64,000 bases of DNA from Sphingobium amiense (GTDB lineage Bacteria > Pseudomonadota > Alphaproteobacteria > Sphingomonadales > Sphingomonadaceae): contig NZ_AP018664.1 of assembly GCF_003967075.1 (NCBI RefSeq), forward strand, positions 3,100,001 through 3,164,000, in the 5' to 3' direction. The notes below the pieces were generated by a model. It did not search any database. It had not been told where the DNA came from and saw only the letters and a list, made by a program, of their open reading frames with translations. This document shows, in pieces, positions 9,727 to 19,462 of this stretch. The position numbers were made by a program, and so were the translations under genes. The stretch's first letter is position 1. The number at the start of each line of letters is the position of its first letter.

Positions 9727-9800
9727 TTCGATGTCCCATTTGCCTAACCAACGACTTCACGGATTGGCCATGTTTTGCCGTTGAGCCGCTTCGCGTTCGT

Positions 9801-9829
9801 CGTTACTATACGTCGTTACGATGCGTTAC
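9801..9829. promoter_or_regulatory. Repeated CGTTAC elements in the divergent TetR/SnoaL spacer
   Basis: CGTTAC occurs three times, at 9801-9806, 9814-9819 and 9824-9829, the first two inside a repeated CGTCGTTAC-like context. The block lies between the divergent SnoaL-like and TetR genes and is a candidate operator for this TetR protein. It differs from the TTACCGATCCGTAA motif of the rest of the cluster. Confidence 0.35.
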
Positions 9830-9888
9830 GTCGCAACCTATGCGTATCGGCGCTGGAACGCAAATGTTTTTCGCTCTATGATCGACCG

Positions 9889-10494
9889 ATGAAGTACGAA
9901 CGCATATCCACTCATCAGCCCGCCGGTGCCGCCGTGCTGCAGCCGAAGGTGACCGGCGCCCTCATGCGCTCAGCGCTGATAGAACTGGCGCGGCATGGAT
10001 ATGCGAACTTCTCGCTGGGTGCGGTCGCGCGCCGCGCCAATGTCGGCAAGCCGTCGCTTTACCGTCGGTGGCGCGGCAAACCCGAATTGGTCGCGGACAT
10101 GCTGCTGCATTTCGGCATCTCCGTCGTCACGGTCGAGGATATGGGTTCGCTGCAACGCGAACTGGAGGAATATGCGCAGCGCAGCATCGCCATGTTGGAG
10201 CGGCGGCTGGCCCGTGCGATTCTGCCGGATGTTTATGGGGAGCTTGCCCGCAACACCGCGCTGAGCGAGCATATTCGGGTCCATTTTCAGGAACCGAAGC
10301 GCGAGCAGGCGATGCGTATCATCGATCGGGCGATCGCGCGCGGAGAGGTTCCCCCTACAGCTGACAGCGGGCTCGCGCTCGACCTGATGGCCGGACCGCT
10401 TTACTGGCACCTGATGATTACGAAAGATCCCGTGACAGACGATTTCGCCGCGAAATTTGCCAAGGCGATCGCCGGCGCGCTCAAGGCCTGTTGA
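9889..10494 (+). CDS. TetR-family transcriptional regulator
   Basis: This 201-aa regulator has an N-terminal helix-turn-helix at about residues 22-70 (ALIELARHGYANFSLGAVAR, then ANVGKPSLYRRWRGKPELVAD), the standard TetR signature. A helical ligand-binding domain follows. I set the start at MKYERISTHQ; the frame is open 38 codons further upstream, but that part covers the repeated promoter elements and does not look coding. It is transcribed away from the SnoaL-NmrA-receptor operon and convergently with the MDR gene, 16 bp from its end. It is one of the candidate binders of the shared operator motif. Confidence 0.9.
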   Translation: MKYERISTHQPAGAAVLQPKVTGALMRSALIELARHGYANFSLGAVARRANVGKPSLYRRWRGKPELVADMLLHFGISVVTVEDMGSLQRELEEYAQRSIAMLERRLARAILPDVYGELARNTALSEHIRVHFQEPKREQAMRIIDRAIARGEVPPTADSGLALDLMAGPLYWHLMITKDPVTDDFAAKFAKAIAGALKAC

Positions 10495-10510
10495 GAGCGA
10501 TCGGCATAGC

Positions 10511-11635
10511 CTAGCCGCGGGTAGGGTCGATCAAATATTTCTCACCCGTCGCCAGCCGCTTATAGGCCAGCAACACCTCCGGCTCGAGTGCTTCGGCCAG
10601 GCTGATCGTGCGGGTATAATGGGTGGCGAAGGTCGTGGTCAGTTCTTCGATCACACGCTGGCGCAACCGATCCTCGACCTCGGGACCGACGCTATGCAGG
10701 AACGGCCAGAGCAACCAGCCCGAGACGCTCCACCGGAAGCCAAGGGCGGCACGGTTCAATATGGTTGGCGATAAATCGAGCGCGCCATAAATATACAATT
10801 GCTTGAACACCGATGAGCCATAGCGATCATAGCTGGGCATCTTCGCCACAGCCGCCCGCTCCATGGCCTGCAATATTTTCCCACCAAGTTTGCCACCGCC
10901 GATCGGATCGAACGCGATTGTGGCGCCAGTCTGCGCAATCACCTCGGCAAGCTGGGTTGAAAACGCCTCATTCTTGCTGTTGAGCACATGGACCGCTCCA
11001 AGGCCGCGAAGAATGTCCACTTGCTCCTGGGAACGAACGATGTTGATCAGCGGCATGCCGTCAGCGAGACAGATTTTCTGCAGCATCTGCCCCACATTCG
11101 ACGCTGCGGCGGTGTGGACGATGGCCTTATGCCCCTCACGCCCCGCCGTTTCCATCAGGCCCAGCGCGGTCAGCGGATTGATGAACATCGACGCACCGTC
11201 GGAGGCATTCGCGCCATCGGGCAGGAGCATGAAGTTCCGGCCGCCGATCAGCCGATAATCGGCATACATCCCGTCGCCGATCATGCCCACACGCCGGCCT
11301 TCGAGACCCGCCAGGTTGCGCCCTGCCCGAACGACGGTTCCCGCGCCTTCGCTGCCGACCCGAAGCGACTGGCCCAGACGCCCGCGAAAGGCGGGCAACC
11401 GCTCCTGCGGCACGGTAAACGCGATGCCGGTCCTCTCGCCTTGTAGCACTTCCATCGTCGTCAGATCCGCCGGGCCGGTCAACAATCCGAGATCGGTCGG
11501 GTTGATCGGCGCCGCCTCCACGCGGACCACAAGCTCGTCATCGCCCGGTTCGGCAATCGCCACCTGCTCGAGTGAGAGCGTCATCGCCCCATCCGCGTCG
11601 ATCCGCGACCGCAACTCACGTCCCGTGTTGCTCAT
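10511..11635 (-). CDS. MDR-superfamily (quinone oxidoreductase-like) dehydrogenase
   Basis: This 374-aa medium-chain dehydrogenase/reductase starts at MSNTGRELRSRIDAD with GGAG six bases upstream. It has the GroES-like N-terminal half (RVEAAPINPTDLGLLTG, then GSEGAGTVVRAG). The Rossmann half contains VHTAAASNVGQMLQKICLAD in place of a typical GxGxxG, and later AFDPIGGGKLGGKI. The structural-zinc cysteine cluster and the usual catalytic zinc cysteine are absent, so it is probably a zinc-independent NADPH reductase of the quinone oxidoreductase or enoyl reductase type. It lies 40 bp after the acyl-CoA dehydrogenase gene on the same strand and is probably cotranscribed with it. Confidence 0.85.
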   Translation of the reverse strand: MSNTGRELRSRIDADGAMTLSLEQVAIAEPGDDELVVRVEAAPINPTDLGLLTGPADLTTMEVLQGERTGIAFTVPQERLPAFRGRLGQSLRVGSEGAGTVVRAGRNLAGLEGRRVGMIGDGMYADYRLIGGRNFMLLPDGANASDGASMFINPLTALGLMETAGREGHKAIVHTAAASNVGQMLQKICLADGMPLINIVRSQEQVDILRGLGAVHVLNSKNEAFSTQLAEVIAQTGATIAFDPIGGGKLGGKILQAMERAAVAKMPSYDRYGSSVFKQLYIYGALDLSPTILNRAALGFRWSVSGWLLWPFLHSVGPEVEDRLRQRVIEELTTTFATHYTRTISLAEALEPEVLLAYKRLATGEKYLIDPTRG

Positions 11636-11675
11636 GATCCACTCCATTTGCATCCAGCGGTGCCGAAGCCCGCTG

Positions 11676-13412
11676 TCAAAATTCCGAAGGTGCCATTTCC
11701 GAGTGCGCCGAGCTTTCCGAGTTGACAATCTGCAACCAGGCGCGCGCCTGGGGAAGTTCGCTTTCGAAGAAAAAGCGACATGCCTTAAGCTTGCCTCGGC
11801 GAAAATCATCATCGACGCCGCCGGTCGCCAGGATCGCGATGTCGAGCCACAGCCATGCGACGACCGCGTGACCAAAGGCGCGCAGGAACCATGTGGCGTT
11901 GTCGAAGGCACCGACAGGATCGGCCTTTGCCAGCGCCGCCAGCGTCTCGTCGATATCGTCGAAGATACCGAGCAGCGCCGCGCCATGCTCCGCCAAGGGC
12001 GCGACCGCGCCAACCCTGCGCGCCGTGTCCTCCACTCGCGCCCTCAACAACTGAAGCGCGCGCCCGTCGCTGCGCAGCAACTTACGGCCTAGAAGATCCT
12101 GCGCTTGGATACCGGTCGTCCCCTCATGAATGGGGTTCAGGCGATTGTCTCGCCACAGCCGCTCGACCTCAAAATCACGCGTATAGCCATATCCGCCATG
12201 CACCTGGATGGCGAGGTCATTGGCTATGAGGCCGAATTCGGACGGCCATGACTTAGCGACGGGCGTCAACAGGCCGAGCAGGTCCTGCAAGGCCATGTCG
12301 CCGTGCGCGTCGGCAAGGTCGGCGCAATAGAAGCACAGCGCCAGCGCGCCTTCGGCATAGACCTTCTGACGCAAGAGCATCGCCCGGACATCGGCATGGG
12401 CGATGATCGGAACCGGATTGCCCGACCGCTCTCCGATCCGGCGGCCCTGCAGGCGCTCCCCGGCATAACGAAGGGCATGCATATAGCCGCGATAGGCAAG
12501 CGCCGCGGCGCCCGTCCCCACGGCGATGCGCGCCTCGTTCATCATCTGGAACATATATTTGAGGCCGTAGCCCGCCTCTCCGAGTCGCCAGCCGACGGCG
12601 CCGCCCGCTTCTCCGAAGTTGACGAGACAATTGGGCACGCCCCGATAGCCCATCTTGTGATTGAGCCCGGCAATGGTCACATCGTTCCGTGTCCCGTCCG
12701 GCAGAATCTTGGGCACGATGAACAGCGAGATTCCGGCCGTGCCCTCGATCAGCGCGCCGTCCGGCCCCGGCTCCTTGGCGAGCACCAAATGAACGATATT
12801 CTCCGAAATATCCTGGTCGCCGCCGGAGATCCACATCTTGTTGCCGGTGAGGCGGAAGCGCAGGCCCAGCGCATCCTCCCCATCCTTCACCGCGCGTGTG
12901 CGGATGTCGCCCAGGCTGGAACCTGCCTGCGGCTCGGACAGGCACATCGTGCCGTACCAGCGGCCTTCGATCCCGGGCCGCGCGAAGCTGTCAATCTGCG
13001 CCTGCGTACCGAATGCAGCGATGACACGCGCATTGGCATTGCTCAGCATCGGATAGCCAGCGGCCGAAATATTGGCCGCGGCGAATTGCGCATACAGCGC
13101 CGAGCAGACGAGAGCGGAAAGGCCAAGCCCTCCAAGGCTCTCATCAAAGCTGGCGGAAAAAAGCCCAAGCTCCGTATACTGCCGCAGCGCGGCGGCGATT
13201 TCCGGCAGCACATGAACCGCGCCGTCCTTCAGCTCCGGTTCCACGATGTCCGAGCGGGCGGCACAGGGCACGAACATATCTTCGGCAAGGCGCGTCGCGA
13301 CATCCATCGTCGCCTCTATGACATCGCGCGTGCCGCCCTCTCCGCAGCCCAGCCAGTCAAAAAGAAGGAAATCAATCTCATCGCGCCGAATAAGAGGCGT
13401 GGCTTCACTCAT
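11676..13412 (-). CDS. Acyl-CoA dehydrogenase (DmdC-like, extended)
   Basis: This 578-aa flavoprotein would oxidise an acyl-CoA to the 2-enoyl-CoA. It begins MSEATPLIRRDEIDFLLFDW, the N-terminal extension seen in long acyl-CoA dehydrogenases such as the 3-methylmercaptopropionyl-CoA dehydrogenase type. It contains MCLSEPQAGSSLGDIRTRA and KMWISGGDQDISENIVHLVL in the middle domain. GGYGYTRDFEVERLWRDNRL and NPIHEGTTGIQAQDLLGRK in the C-terminal domain include the likely catalytic glutamate region. The extra C-terminal helical domain explains the length. The open frame upstream of 13412 has no similarity. The MDR gene follows it. It would pair with the thiolase for chain shortening of a CoA-bound intermediate. 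Confidence 0.92.
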   Translation of the reverse strand: MSEATPLIRRDEIDFLLFDWLGCGEGGTRDVIEATMDVATRLAEDMFVPCAARSDIVEPELKDGAVHVLPEIAAALRQYTELGLFSASFDESLGGLGLSALVCSALYAQFAAANISAAGYPMLSNANARVIAAFGTQAQIDSFARPGIEGRWYGTMCLSEPQAGSSLGDIRTRAVKDGEDALGLRFRLTGNKMWISGGDQDISENIVHLVLAKEPGPDGALIEGTAGISLFIVPKILPDGTRNDVTIAGLNHKMGYRGVPNCLVNFGEAGGAVGWRLGEAGYGLKYMFQMMNEARIAVGTGAAALAYRGYMHALRYAGERLQGRRIGERSGNPVPIIAHADVRAMLLRQKVYAEGALALCFYCADLADAHGDMALQDLLGLLTPVAKSWPSEFGLIANDLAIQVHGGYGYTRDFEVERLWRDNRLNPIHEGTTGIQAQDLLGRKLLRSDGRALQLLRARVEDTARRVGAVAPLAEHGAALLGIFDDIDETLAALAKADPVGAFDNATWFLRAFGHAVVAWLWLDIAILATGGVDDDFRRGKLKACRFFFESELPQARAWLQIVNSESSAHSEMAPSEF

Positions 13413-13618
13413 GTTCTGATCCGCAATTTCCGGGTTGTTTCTCGATGGGGCGCGGGTGAGCAGCAGCCGCTGAAGCCCCGGCATCGGCGCCGTGAATAGA
13501 TATAGGCAGCCTCCGCGTCACGACGTCCACATCGCCCCCTGAGCGGGTGCGGAGCGCCCGCACTGGATGCGCGCGCCCGCGTTCGTCGAGATTCCTCCTT
13601 ACCCTGTCCGCTTATCCC

Positions 13619-14377
13619 TCAAGCGCACCAGCCATCGTCGACGAGCATGATGAGACCATGGACACCTTTGGCATCATCGCTGGAGAGGAATGCGACGGCC
13701 CCGGTCATATCCTCGACATCCATGAAGGCGCGCCCGGTGGGCGTGCGGCTGCTCATTAGCGCCATATATTCCTCATTGCCCGGCCCGCGCAGATGCGCGT
13801 TGATCGGCGTTGCGACATTGCCCGGGGCGATTGCGTTGACGTTGATATTCTCCTTCGCCAGCTCCGACGCCAGCGCCTTGGTCAGCAGTGAGACCCCGCC
13901 CTTCGACGCGCAATAGGCCGGACAGTTGGGGAATGCATCAACGCCCGCGATCGACGAGAAATTGACGACTTTGCCGCCGCCCTGCTTCCTGAACCAAGGC
14001 AGCACCGATTGAACGGCGAAGAAAGTGCCCTTCAGATTGAGGTCGATCTGCTCGTCCCAAATCTCCTCGGTAGTTTCCGAAACCGGAACGGTCCGGAAAG
14101 TGCCTGCATTGTTCACCAATATGTCAATGCGGCCGAATACCTCGCCGACCTCTTCGACCAGCCGACTGATATCGGCAACGTTCGAGCAATTCGCCCGGAA
14201 CGCCTTGGCCTTGCCGCCAGCCGCCTCGATATCGGCGACAACTTTTTGCGCGGCCGCGTCGTTGCGGCTGTAATTGATCGCAACGGTCGCGCCTTCTCTT
14301 GCCAGCCGCTTCGCTACCGCCTCGCCGATGCCCTGCGACGATCCCGTGACGATGGCTACCTTGTCCTTCAGTCTCAT
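13619..14377 (-). CDS. SDR-family oxidoreductase
   Basis: This 252-aa classical short-chain dehydrogenase starts MRLKDKVAIVTGSSQGIGEA, behind AGGGG. It has the NNAG motif (residues DILVNNAGTF), the catalytic serine in KVVNFSSIAGVD, YxxxK in AYCASKGGVSLLTKALA, and a typical NVNAIAPGNVATPINA loop. It would use NAD(P) to oxidise an alcohol or reduce a ketone. It lies 10 bp after the HyuB gene on the same strand, so HyuA, HyuB and this SDR form one operon. The 206 bp between its end and the acyl-CoA dehydrogenase start contain no clear gene. Confidence 0.93.
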   Translation of the reverse strand: MRLKDKVAIVTGSSQGIGEAVAKRLAREGATVAINYSRNDAAAQKVVADIEAAGGKAKAFRANCSNVADISRLVEEVGEVFGRIDILVNNAGTFRTVPVSETTEEIWDEQIDLNLKGTFFAVQSVLPWFRKQGGGKVVNFSSIAGVDAFPNCPAYCASKGGVSLLTKALASELAKENINVNAIAPGNVATPINAHLRGPGNEEYMALMSSRTPTGRAFMDVEDMTGAVAFLSSDDAKGVHGLIMLVDDGWCA

Positions 14378-14387
14378 ACTATCCCCT

Positions 14388-16097
14388 TCAGATTGTGCTG
14401 ACGCCGTAGATTTCCGCAGCGCGTTCGGGGCTGATCCAGCCTTCCGCGACATCGTGACGGACCTTGGCCGGGTCACGTTCCCGCGGATCGCCATAGCCCC
14501 CGCCACCGCAGGTGATGGAGATGATCGCCTCACCCGCACTGACACGCTGCACTTTCACTTGTTCGGTCTCGACCAGACTGCCGTCCGCCTTGCGCAGATA
14601 TTGCCGCGACTGCCCGCCGCTGCCGCCGCCCCGCACACCGGTCGGACCGTTGATCGTGCCGTCGCTCACGAAGGCGACATCGACGTCGCAACCGACAGGA
14701 CCGAAGGTCACTTCCAGGCTGGGGGCGCCGCGCTGGCGCCCCGGTCCTTCGGTATCCTTCAGCAGCCGACGGCTTTCGACCAGGATGGGCTGGCACAGCT
14801 CGTCCAGTTCCACGCTGTCGATGAAGCACAGGCCGCCATTGCCGGCATGCAGATAGGTCATCCACGCATCATTATGCGCGGTCGCGCCGCCGCCGGTCGC
14901 GCCGAGGAAGAGCTGATTGATGAACGACTTGCCGGTACGCGGATCATTGCCGGAAATGACGCCGCTGGCAGGTGACAGACCCGCGCCGACCTCCGCCATC
15001 CCAAAGCCGTCAGCGACCTGCGCAATGGCCGACTGGGTTGCCGCGCATACCCGGTCCGCAAGATTGGTCGTTGCCGCCGAGCAACTGGTGGGATGGATCG
15101 GAACCCCGCACACGCTGCCCTCGCGCAGGCGCACATCGACGCGCCGGAAGGCGCCGGCATTTTTTGGGACGCTGTGATCGATCGAGTTGAACACCCCGAT
15201 CAAAGCGCTGGTACGAGCGCAGGCTTCGCTGAGATTAAGGCCGCACGGCAGGCTGTCCATATTGTCGGTAAGATCGACGATGATCGTGCCGGTCGCCGCG
15301 TCCACTTCGACCTCAGCCTTGATCGTGATCCCTTCAGGCGGCGTTCCTGGGATGGGATCGTGGGTGCTCGTCGCGGAAACTTTGCCGGACGGCAGCTTGC
15401 CGATCGCGTCGATCATGCTTTGCTCGCTATAATCGAACCAGCGCTTTTCGAAGGCATCGAGCTGGTCCCAGCCGATCTCGGCCGCAAGCTCCAATATTTC
15501 CCGCTCGCCGATCCGCGCCGCGCCGAGCATTGCGAGGAAATCGCCCTTCCACTGTTTGGGCACCCGGATACGCATTTCGCACATGCGCACGATATCCTCG
15601 ATGGTGCGATAGTCCTCCTGCACCTTGACCGCGGGAAAGATCAGCGCGCCTTCCTCATAAACGTCGCGCGCGGTCCCGTGATAGGTGGTCGGGATGGAGT
15701 TGCCGATATCTGCCTGATGCGCCTTTGCGACCACCGTGAAACGATGGATGCCGTCATCGTCCATCACCGGCACCAATATGGTGTGATCGGCAGGGTGAGA
15801 GCAGCCATGGTAGGGCGAGTTGTGCAGGAATGCGTCCCCCCGCTTCAGGTTAGGATGGAAGCGCTGCATCGATGCCGCCATCAGGTCAGGTCCAGAAAGG
15901 ACATGGATCGGCAGGCTTTCCGCGGCCGCCAGAAGCTGGTGATCGGCTGTCACGATACAGGCGGAGAAGTCGCGGGCGCGGTTCAGCACGCCGGAGCGTC
16001 CGGCGCGCAGAAGCGTGTTCGCCATTTTTCGCGCCACACCCTCGAACCGGTTGTTGAGGATTGCGAGTTGCGCCCCATCGAGCGTCTGGGTGGTCAT
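14388..16097 (-). CDS. Hydantoinase B / oxoprolinase family subunit
   Basis: This 569-aa HyuB-type subunit starts MTTQTLDGAQLAILNNRFEG and contains ARDFSACIVTADHQLLAAAE, RGDAFLHNSPYHGCSHPADH with clustered His, Asp and Cys for metal binding, and GGGSGGQSRQYLRKADGS near the C-terminus. In the family, HyuA and HyuB form an ATP-dependent complex that opens cyclic amides (hydantoin, 5-oxoproline) or, in the acetone and acetophenone carboxylases, carboxylates ketones. The start overlaps the HyuA stop by 4 bp (ATGA), showing translational coupling. The exact reaction cannot be told apart by eye; the small acetone carboxylase gamma subunit is not seen, which argues against a true acetone carboxylase. 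Confidence 0.92.
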   Translation of the reverse strand: MTTQTLDGAQLAILNNRFEGVARKMANTLLRAGRSGVLNRARDFSACIVTADHQLLAAAESLPIHVLSGPDLMAASMQRFHPNLKRGDAFLHNSPYHGCSHPADHTILVPVMDDDGIHRFTVVAKAHQADIGNSIPTTYHGTARDVYEEGALIFPAVKVQEDYRTIEDIVRMCEMRIRVPKQWKGDFLAMLGAARIGEREILELAAEIGWDQLDAFEKRWFDYSEQSMIDAIGKLPSGKVSATSTHDPIPGTPPEGITIKAEVEVDAATGTIIVDLTDNMDSLPCGLNLSEACARTSALIGVFNSIDHSVPKNAGAFRRVDVRLREGSVCGVPIHPTSCSAATTNLADRVCAATQSAIAQVADGFGMAEVGAGLSPASGVISGNDPRTGKSFINQLFLGATGGGATAHNDAWMTYLHAGNGGLCFIDSVELDELCQPILVESRRLLKDTEGPGRQRGAPSLEVTFGPVGCDVDVAFVSDGTINGPTGVRGGGSGGQSRQYLRKADGSLVETEQVKVQRVSAGEAIISITCGGGGYGDPRERDPAKVRHDVAEGWISPERAAEIYGVSTI

Positions 16098-18178
16098 GCA
16101 TTTGCTCCCTGCACGGACGTGTCGATCACAAGGCTTCCGTCCGCCGTCAGCCAGAAGACCGAGCCGGGGTCGGCAACGACGCTGCTGAACGGCGATTCGA
16201 CGATGGCCGGTCCGTGATGCTTCTGGTCGACGGCAAGCCCGGCGAACGGCACGATGGCCGCGTCGCAGAAACCGGTGCCGCCAAAATAGACCTGCCGCGT
16301 TCCGGACCGCGCGGCTTCCTCCGGGTGCGGTTTCATGCGTCCGATCATATGTTCGTGGACCCGGCAGCTGGCGCGTACCGACCAGCCAATGATCTCGATC
16401 GCGGAGCCTTCGTCGCGGAAGGCGAAAATGCGTTCATGCGACTGGTGCACGGCCTCGGCGAGCTTCTCGATCTCAGCCGCGCCGGAGAAATGATCGAACG
16501 GCAACGGCACTTCGATTTCCCAGACCTGCTGCTCGTAGCGGGCCTCCAGCGAAAACTGGATCTGCTGGTGGAAGCTGGTGCCATCCGTCTGGGCCAGGAA
16601 TGCCTCGCCCTTGCGTTTCAAATCGCCTAGAATTTCATTGGCCCGCGCAACATCGAAACTGCTCGTGACCATATATTCGACCGCGCGGAAGTCGGCGGCA
16701 AGTTCTGACATCAGCGCCCCGGCGGCGCTGAGCGCGGCGCCCACTTCCGGGATGACAAGGCGCGGAATGTTCATGCGCCGCGCGATGAAGATCGAATTGA
16801 GTCCTGCCGCGCCGCCGCCGCCGATCAGTACAGCATTACGCGGGTCGATGCCTTGGTTGACCGTGATGTCGGCAATGGCACTCGCCATATTCTCCGTCGC
16901 GAGCGTGACGATTGCAGCAGCAGCATCCTCTACGCTCATGCCGAGCGGGTCGGCGACCTTGTCCTTTATCGCTCTGCGCGCGCCGTCCCGGTCGAGCTTC
17001 ATATTGCCGCCCAGGAAATAGTCGGGGTCGACATAGCCCAGCGCCACACAGGCGTCGGTCAAGGTCGGCTCGGTCCCGCCCCGGCCGTAGCAGACCGGGC
17101 CTGGGGTGGAACCTGCACTTTGCGGCCCGACGCGCAGCAAGCCGCCCTTGTCCACATGCGCGATGCTGCCGCCGCCGGCGCCGACGCTTTGCACGTCCAC
17201 CGACGGAAAGCCGGTCAGATGACCGCGAAAAGGCTGGCCAATCCATGCGTCCCGGGTTAACGGAATGCGTCCGCCACGGACTAGGCTGACGTCATAGGTG
17301 GTGCCGCCCGTGTCAGCGACGACGATATCGGCGCCCGCCTTCGCCAGGTCACCAAAATAGCGGCCGGCAATCGGCGCGAGCGAGGGGCCGGAATTGATCG
17401 CGCGGATTGGCGACGCGGCGATTTCGTCCGCATCCACCATGCCGCCCTGAGACGTAAGCACTAGCAGGCGGCCGGCAAAGCCTGCATCCTTCAGCCGCTG
17501 CGACAAGGAACCCAGATAAGAGCCCATCAACGGTTTTAGCGATGCGTCGATCGCTGCGGAAGAGGCACGTCGGAACTCCCGGATCGTCGGATTGAGCGTG
17601 CTCGAAAGCGTAACGGGCACACCCGGCAGATGCTTGGCCAGGATATCCCGCACGCGCTGTTCATGGTCGCCATTGGCCACCGACCACAGCAGCGCGACCG
17701 CGACAGCCTCCACACGCGCGTCGCGGAGCTTCTGACAGATCGCGACCACCGCCGCCTCGTCCAGCGGCTTTACAACCTTGCCCTCGGCATTCACGCGCTC
17801 CGGCACTTCAAAGGTCAAGGCGCGGGGAATATAGGGCTCAGGATAGGCAACAGTAAAATTGAACGGTTCTGCCCGGCCACCTTCGCGAAGGACCAGAATA
17901 TCCGGATGCCCTTCGCTCGTGAGAAGCGCTGTACGCGCGGTCCGCCCGGTGATCACTGCATTGATCGCGTGAGTCGTGCCGTGGATGAAAGTATCTGCAC
18001 GCGCAAGATATTCAGCGAGCGATATGCCGGCGTCTTGCGCTGCCAGCCCGAGCGCGTTGATAACACCCTGCACCGGGTCGGCAGGCGTCGTCGACGCCTT
18101 AAACATGTCGAGGCGACCCGCCTCATCCTCGACGATCAGATCCGTGAATGTTCCACCAGTGTCACACGCCAGGCGCAT
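16094..18178 (-). CDS. Hydantoinase A / oxoprolinase family ATPase subunit
   Basis: This 694-aa HyuA-type subunit of the ASKHA ATPase fold is marked by DTGGTFTDLIVEDE at residue 6 and a second phosphate loop, ADTGGTTYDVSLVRGG, near residue 285. FIHGTTHAINAVITGRTART and VQSVGAGGGSIAHVD are also typical. It provides the ATP-driven step of the HyuAB complex. The chosen start, MRLACDTGG, is the standard N-terminus; an earlier ATG ending at 18205 is possible but atypical. Two copies of the cluster operator lie 65-100 bp upstream, in the spacer shared with the divergent kinase gene. The operon continues into HyuB and the SDR. Confidence 0.92.
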   Translation of the reverse strand: MRLACDTGGTFTDLIVEDEAGRLDMFKASTTPADPVQGVINALGLAAQDAGISLAEYLARADTFIHGTTHAINAVITGRTARTALLTSEGHPDILVLREGGRAEPFNFTVAYPEPYIPRALTFEVPERVNAEGKVVKPLDEAAVVAICQKLRDARVEAVAVALLWSVANGDHEQRVRDILAKHLPGVPVTLSSTLNPTIREFRRASSAAIDASLKPLMGSYLGSLSQRLKDAGFAGRLLVLTSQGGMVDADEIAASPIRAINSGPSLAPIAGRYFGDLAKAGADIVVADTGGTTYDVSLVRGGRIPLTRDAWIGQPFRGHLTGFPSVDVQSVGAGGGSIAHVDKGGLLRVGPQSAGSTPGPVCYGRGGTEPTLTDACVALGYVDPDYFLGGNMKLDRDGARRAIKDKVADPLGMSVEDAAAAIVTLATENMASAIADITVNQGIDPRNAVLIGGGGAAGLNSIFIARRMNIPRLVIPEVGAALSAAGALMSELAADFRAVEYMVTSSFDVARANEILGDLKRKGEAFLAQTDGTSFHQQIQFSLEARYEQQVWEIEVPLPFDHFSGAAEIEKLAEAVHQSHERIFAFRDEGSAIEIIGWSVRASCRVHEHMIGRMKPHPEEAARSGTRQVYFGGTGFCDAAIVPFAGLAVDQKHHGPAIVESPFSSVVADPGSVFWLTADGSLVIDTSVQGANA

Positions 18179-18243
18179 AAAATCCAACCCAATCCATGTC
18201 CGCATTTTGACTGAGCGCCCGGCATATCCGCCGCGGCAATCTC

Positions 18244-18278
18244 TTACCGATCCGTAATATACGTGTGCGGTTCGGTAA
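18244..18278. promoter_or_regulatory. Two shared operator copies upstream of the HyuA operon
   Basis: TTACCGATCCGTAA at 18244-18257 is the exact consensus. At 18265-18278 the reverse-oriented copy GTGCGGTTCGGTAA matches 11 of 14 positions of TTACGGATCGGTAA. The pair lies in the divergent spacer between the HyuA gene and the kinase gene. Confidence 0.65.
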
Positions 18279-18391
18279 GTCAAGAGCGGGTTATCGAGCT
18301 GACTGTCCGGGCGATATGACAGTCGATATCGGCCGCCGCATGGCTCGTATCGAGCGGAAGCGCGTTGACTTGGCGGTTCAGCAAGCCTACG

Positions 18392-18405
18392 ATACGGATC
18401 GGTAA
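18392..18405. promoter_or_regulatory. Shared operator copy upstream of the kinase operon
   Basis: ATACGGATCGGTAA matches 13 of 14 positions of the reverse-oriented consensus. It ends 21 bp before the ATG of the kinase gene at 18427, a position where a bound repressor would block transcription or early elongation. Confidence 0.6.
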
Positions 18406-18426
18406 TAGCGTAGGCAAGAAGCAAGT

Positions 18427-19443
18427 ATGTCAGTTCGTCTACCGCGACCTATGGGCGCAGCAAGCTCTGGAAATCAAACCAAAAATGCCGGTGCGCTTTA
18501 TGACGTCGCGGCGGCGGAAACCCTTTGGCGAACCGTCTATGGCAGTGCCGCGACCGCCGGCAGAATCGCAAGTGAGGTCGATGCAGTGTTCCGCATGACC
18601 GAGCCAAGCGGGGAAGAATATCTTCTCAGAATCACCGACAACCGAGACGGCACCGCCGATCTGCAGGCGGCGGTCCTCGACCATATCGCAGCGACGGAAC
18701 CCAACCTGCCCGTCCCCCGAATTCGGCGGAGCGCGGGCGGCAGCCCCGTCGTCGCGGTGACATCCGTCCACGGCGATCCGTTCGCGGCCTTCTCCACCAC
18801 CTTCCTGGCGGGAAAGCCGCTTGCCGCGCTTGCGTCGCCGGAGATGCCAAACCGCGTTTTCCGGCTTCTGTCGCGGCTTGACCGATCAATGTCGGGCTTT
18901 TCCCATCCCCGCGCGAAAAGATCGCTCCTCTGGGACGTCTCCCGCGCCGACCAGATCCTGCCGCTGACCGACGCGATCCCGGCGGCCGCGCTTCGTGTCC
19001 TGGTAGAGCATGCGGTTGACGACTGGAGCACCCGGGCCGCGCCGATCCTGCCGGGGCTGCCCCGCCAGGTTATCCACAATGACTTCAATCCGTCCAACCT
19101 GCTGGTCGCTGATGACGGCCAGATCAGCGGCATCATCGATTTCGGCGACGCAGTCGAAGCACCGCGCATTTGCGACCTTGCAACGGCGATCGCCTATCAG
19201 GAGCCTGCGGGCGGCTTCGACGCGCTGATCGCCACTGCCGTCGAGATTTACGATCATACTCTTTCGCTGACCCCAGAAGAAATAGCGATCCTGCCGATCC
19301 TCGTGCGCGCGCGGGCGGCCATGGTGGTCGCAATCACGCATTGGCGCGCCGCGCAGCATCCGGACAATCACGCCTATCTCCTGCGCAATGTTCCTCTTGC
19401 CAAATGCCTGCTTGAAGCAGCGGCACAAAGTCCTGCTTCATAG
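18427..19443 (+). CDS. APH-fold small-molecule kinase (hydroxylysine kinase-like)
   Basis: This 338-aa cytoplasmic kinase of the aminoglycoside/choline phosphotransferase fold has the catalytic loop VIHNDFNPSNLLVADDG (residues about 216-232) and a metal-binding IIDFGDA about 10 residues later. The N-terminal lobe has VFRMTEPSGEEYLLRITD. It is followed within 20 bp by a class III PLP enzyme resembling amino-alcohol phosphate phospho-lyases. In animals and bacteria this pairing (hydroxylysine kinase with phospho-lyase) converts an amino alcohol to an aldehyde plus ammonia and phosphate. I infer the same for this operon; the actual alcohol is unknown. An operator copy overlaps its leader. Confidence 0.85.
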   Translation: MSVRLPRPMGAASSGNQTKNAGALYDVAAAETLWRTVYGSAATAGRIASEVDAVFRMTEPSGEEYLLRITDNRDGTADLQAAVLDHIAATEPNLPVPRIRRSAGGSPVVAVTSVHGDPFAAFSTTFLAGKPLAALASPEMPNRVFRLLSRLDRSMSGFSHPRAKRSLLWDVSRADQILPLTDAIPAAALRVLVEHAVDDWSTRAAPILPGLPRQVIHNDFNPSNLLVADDGQISGIIDFGDAVEAPRICDLATAIAYQEPAGGFDALIATAVEIYDHTLSLTPEEIAILPILVRARAAMVVAITHWRAAQHPDNHAYLLRNVPLAKCLLEAAAQSPAS

Positions 19444-19462
19444 GCGGCGGCCACTGTTCGAC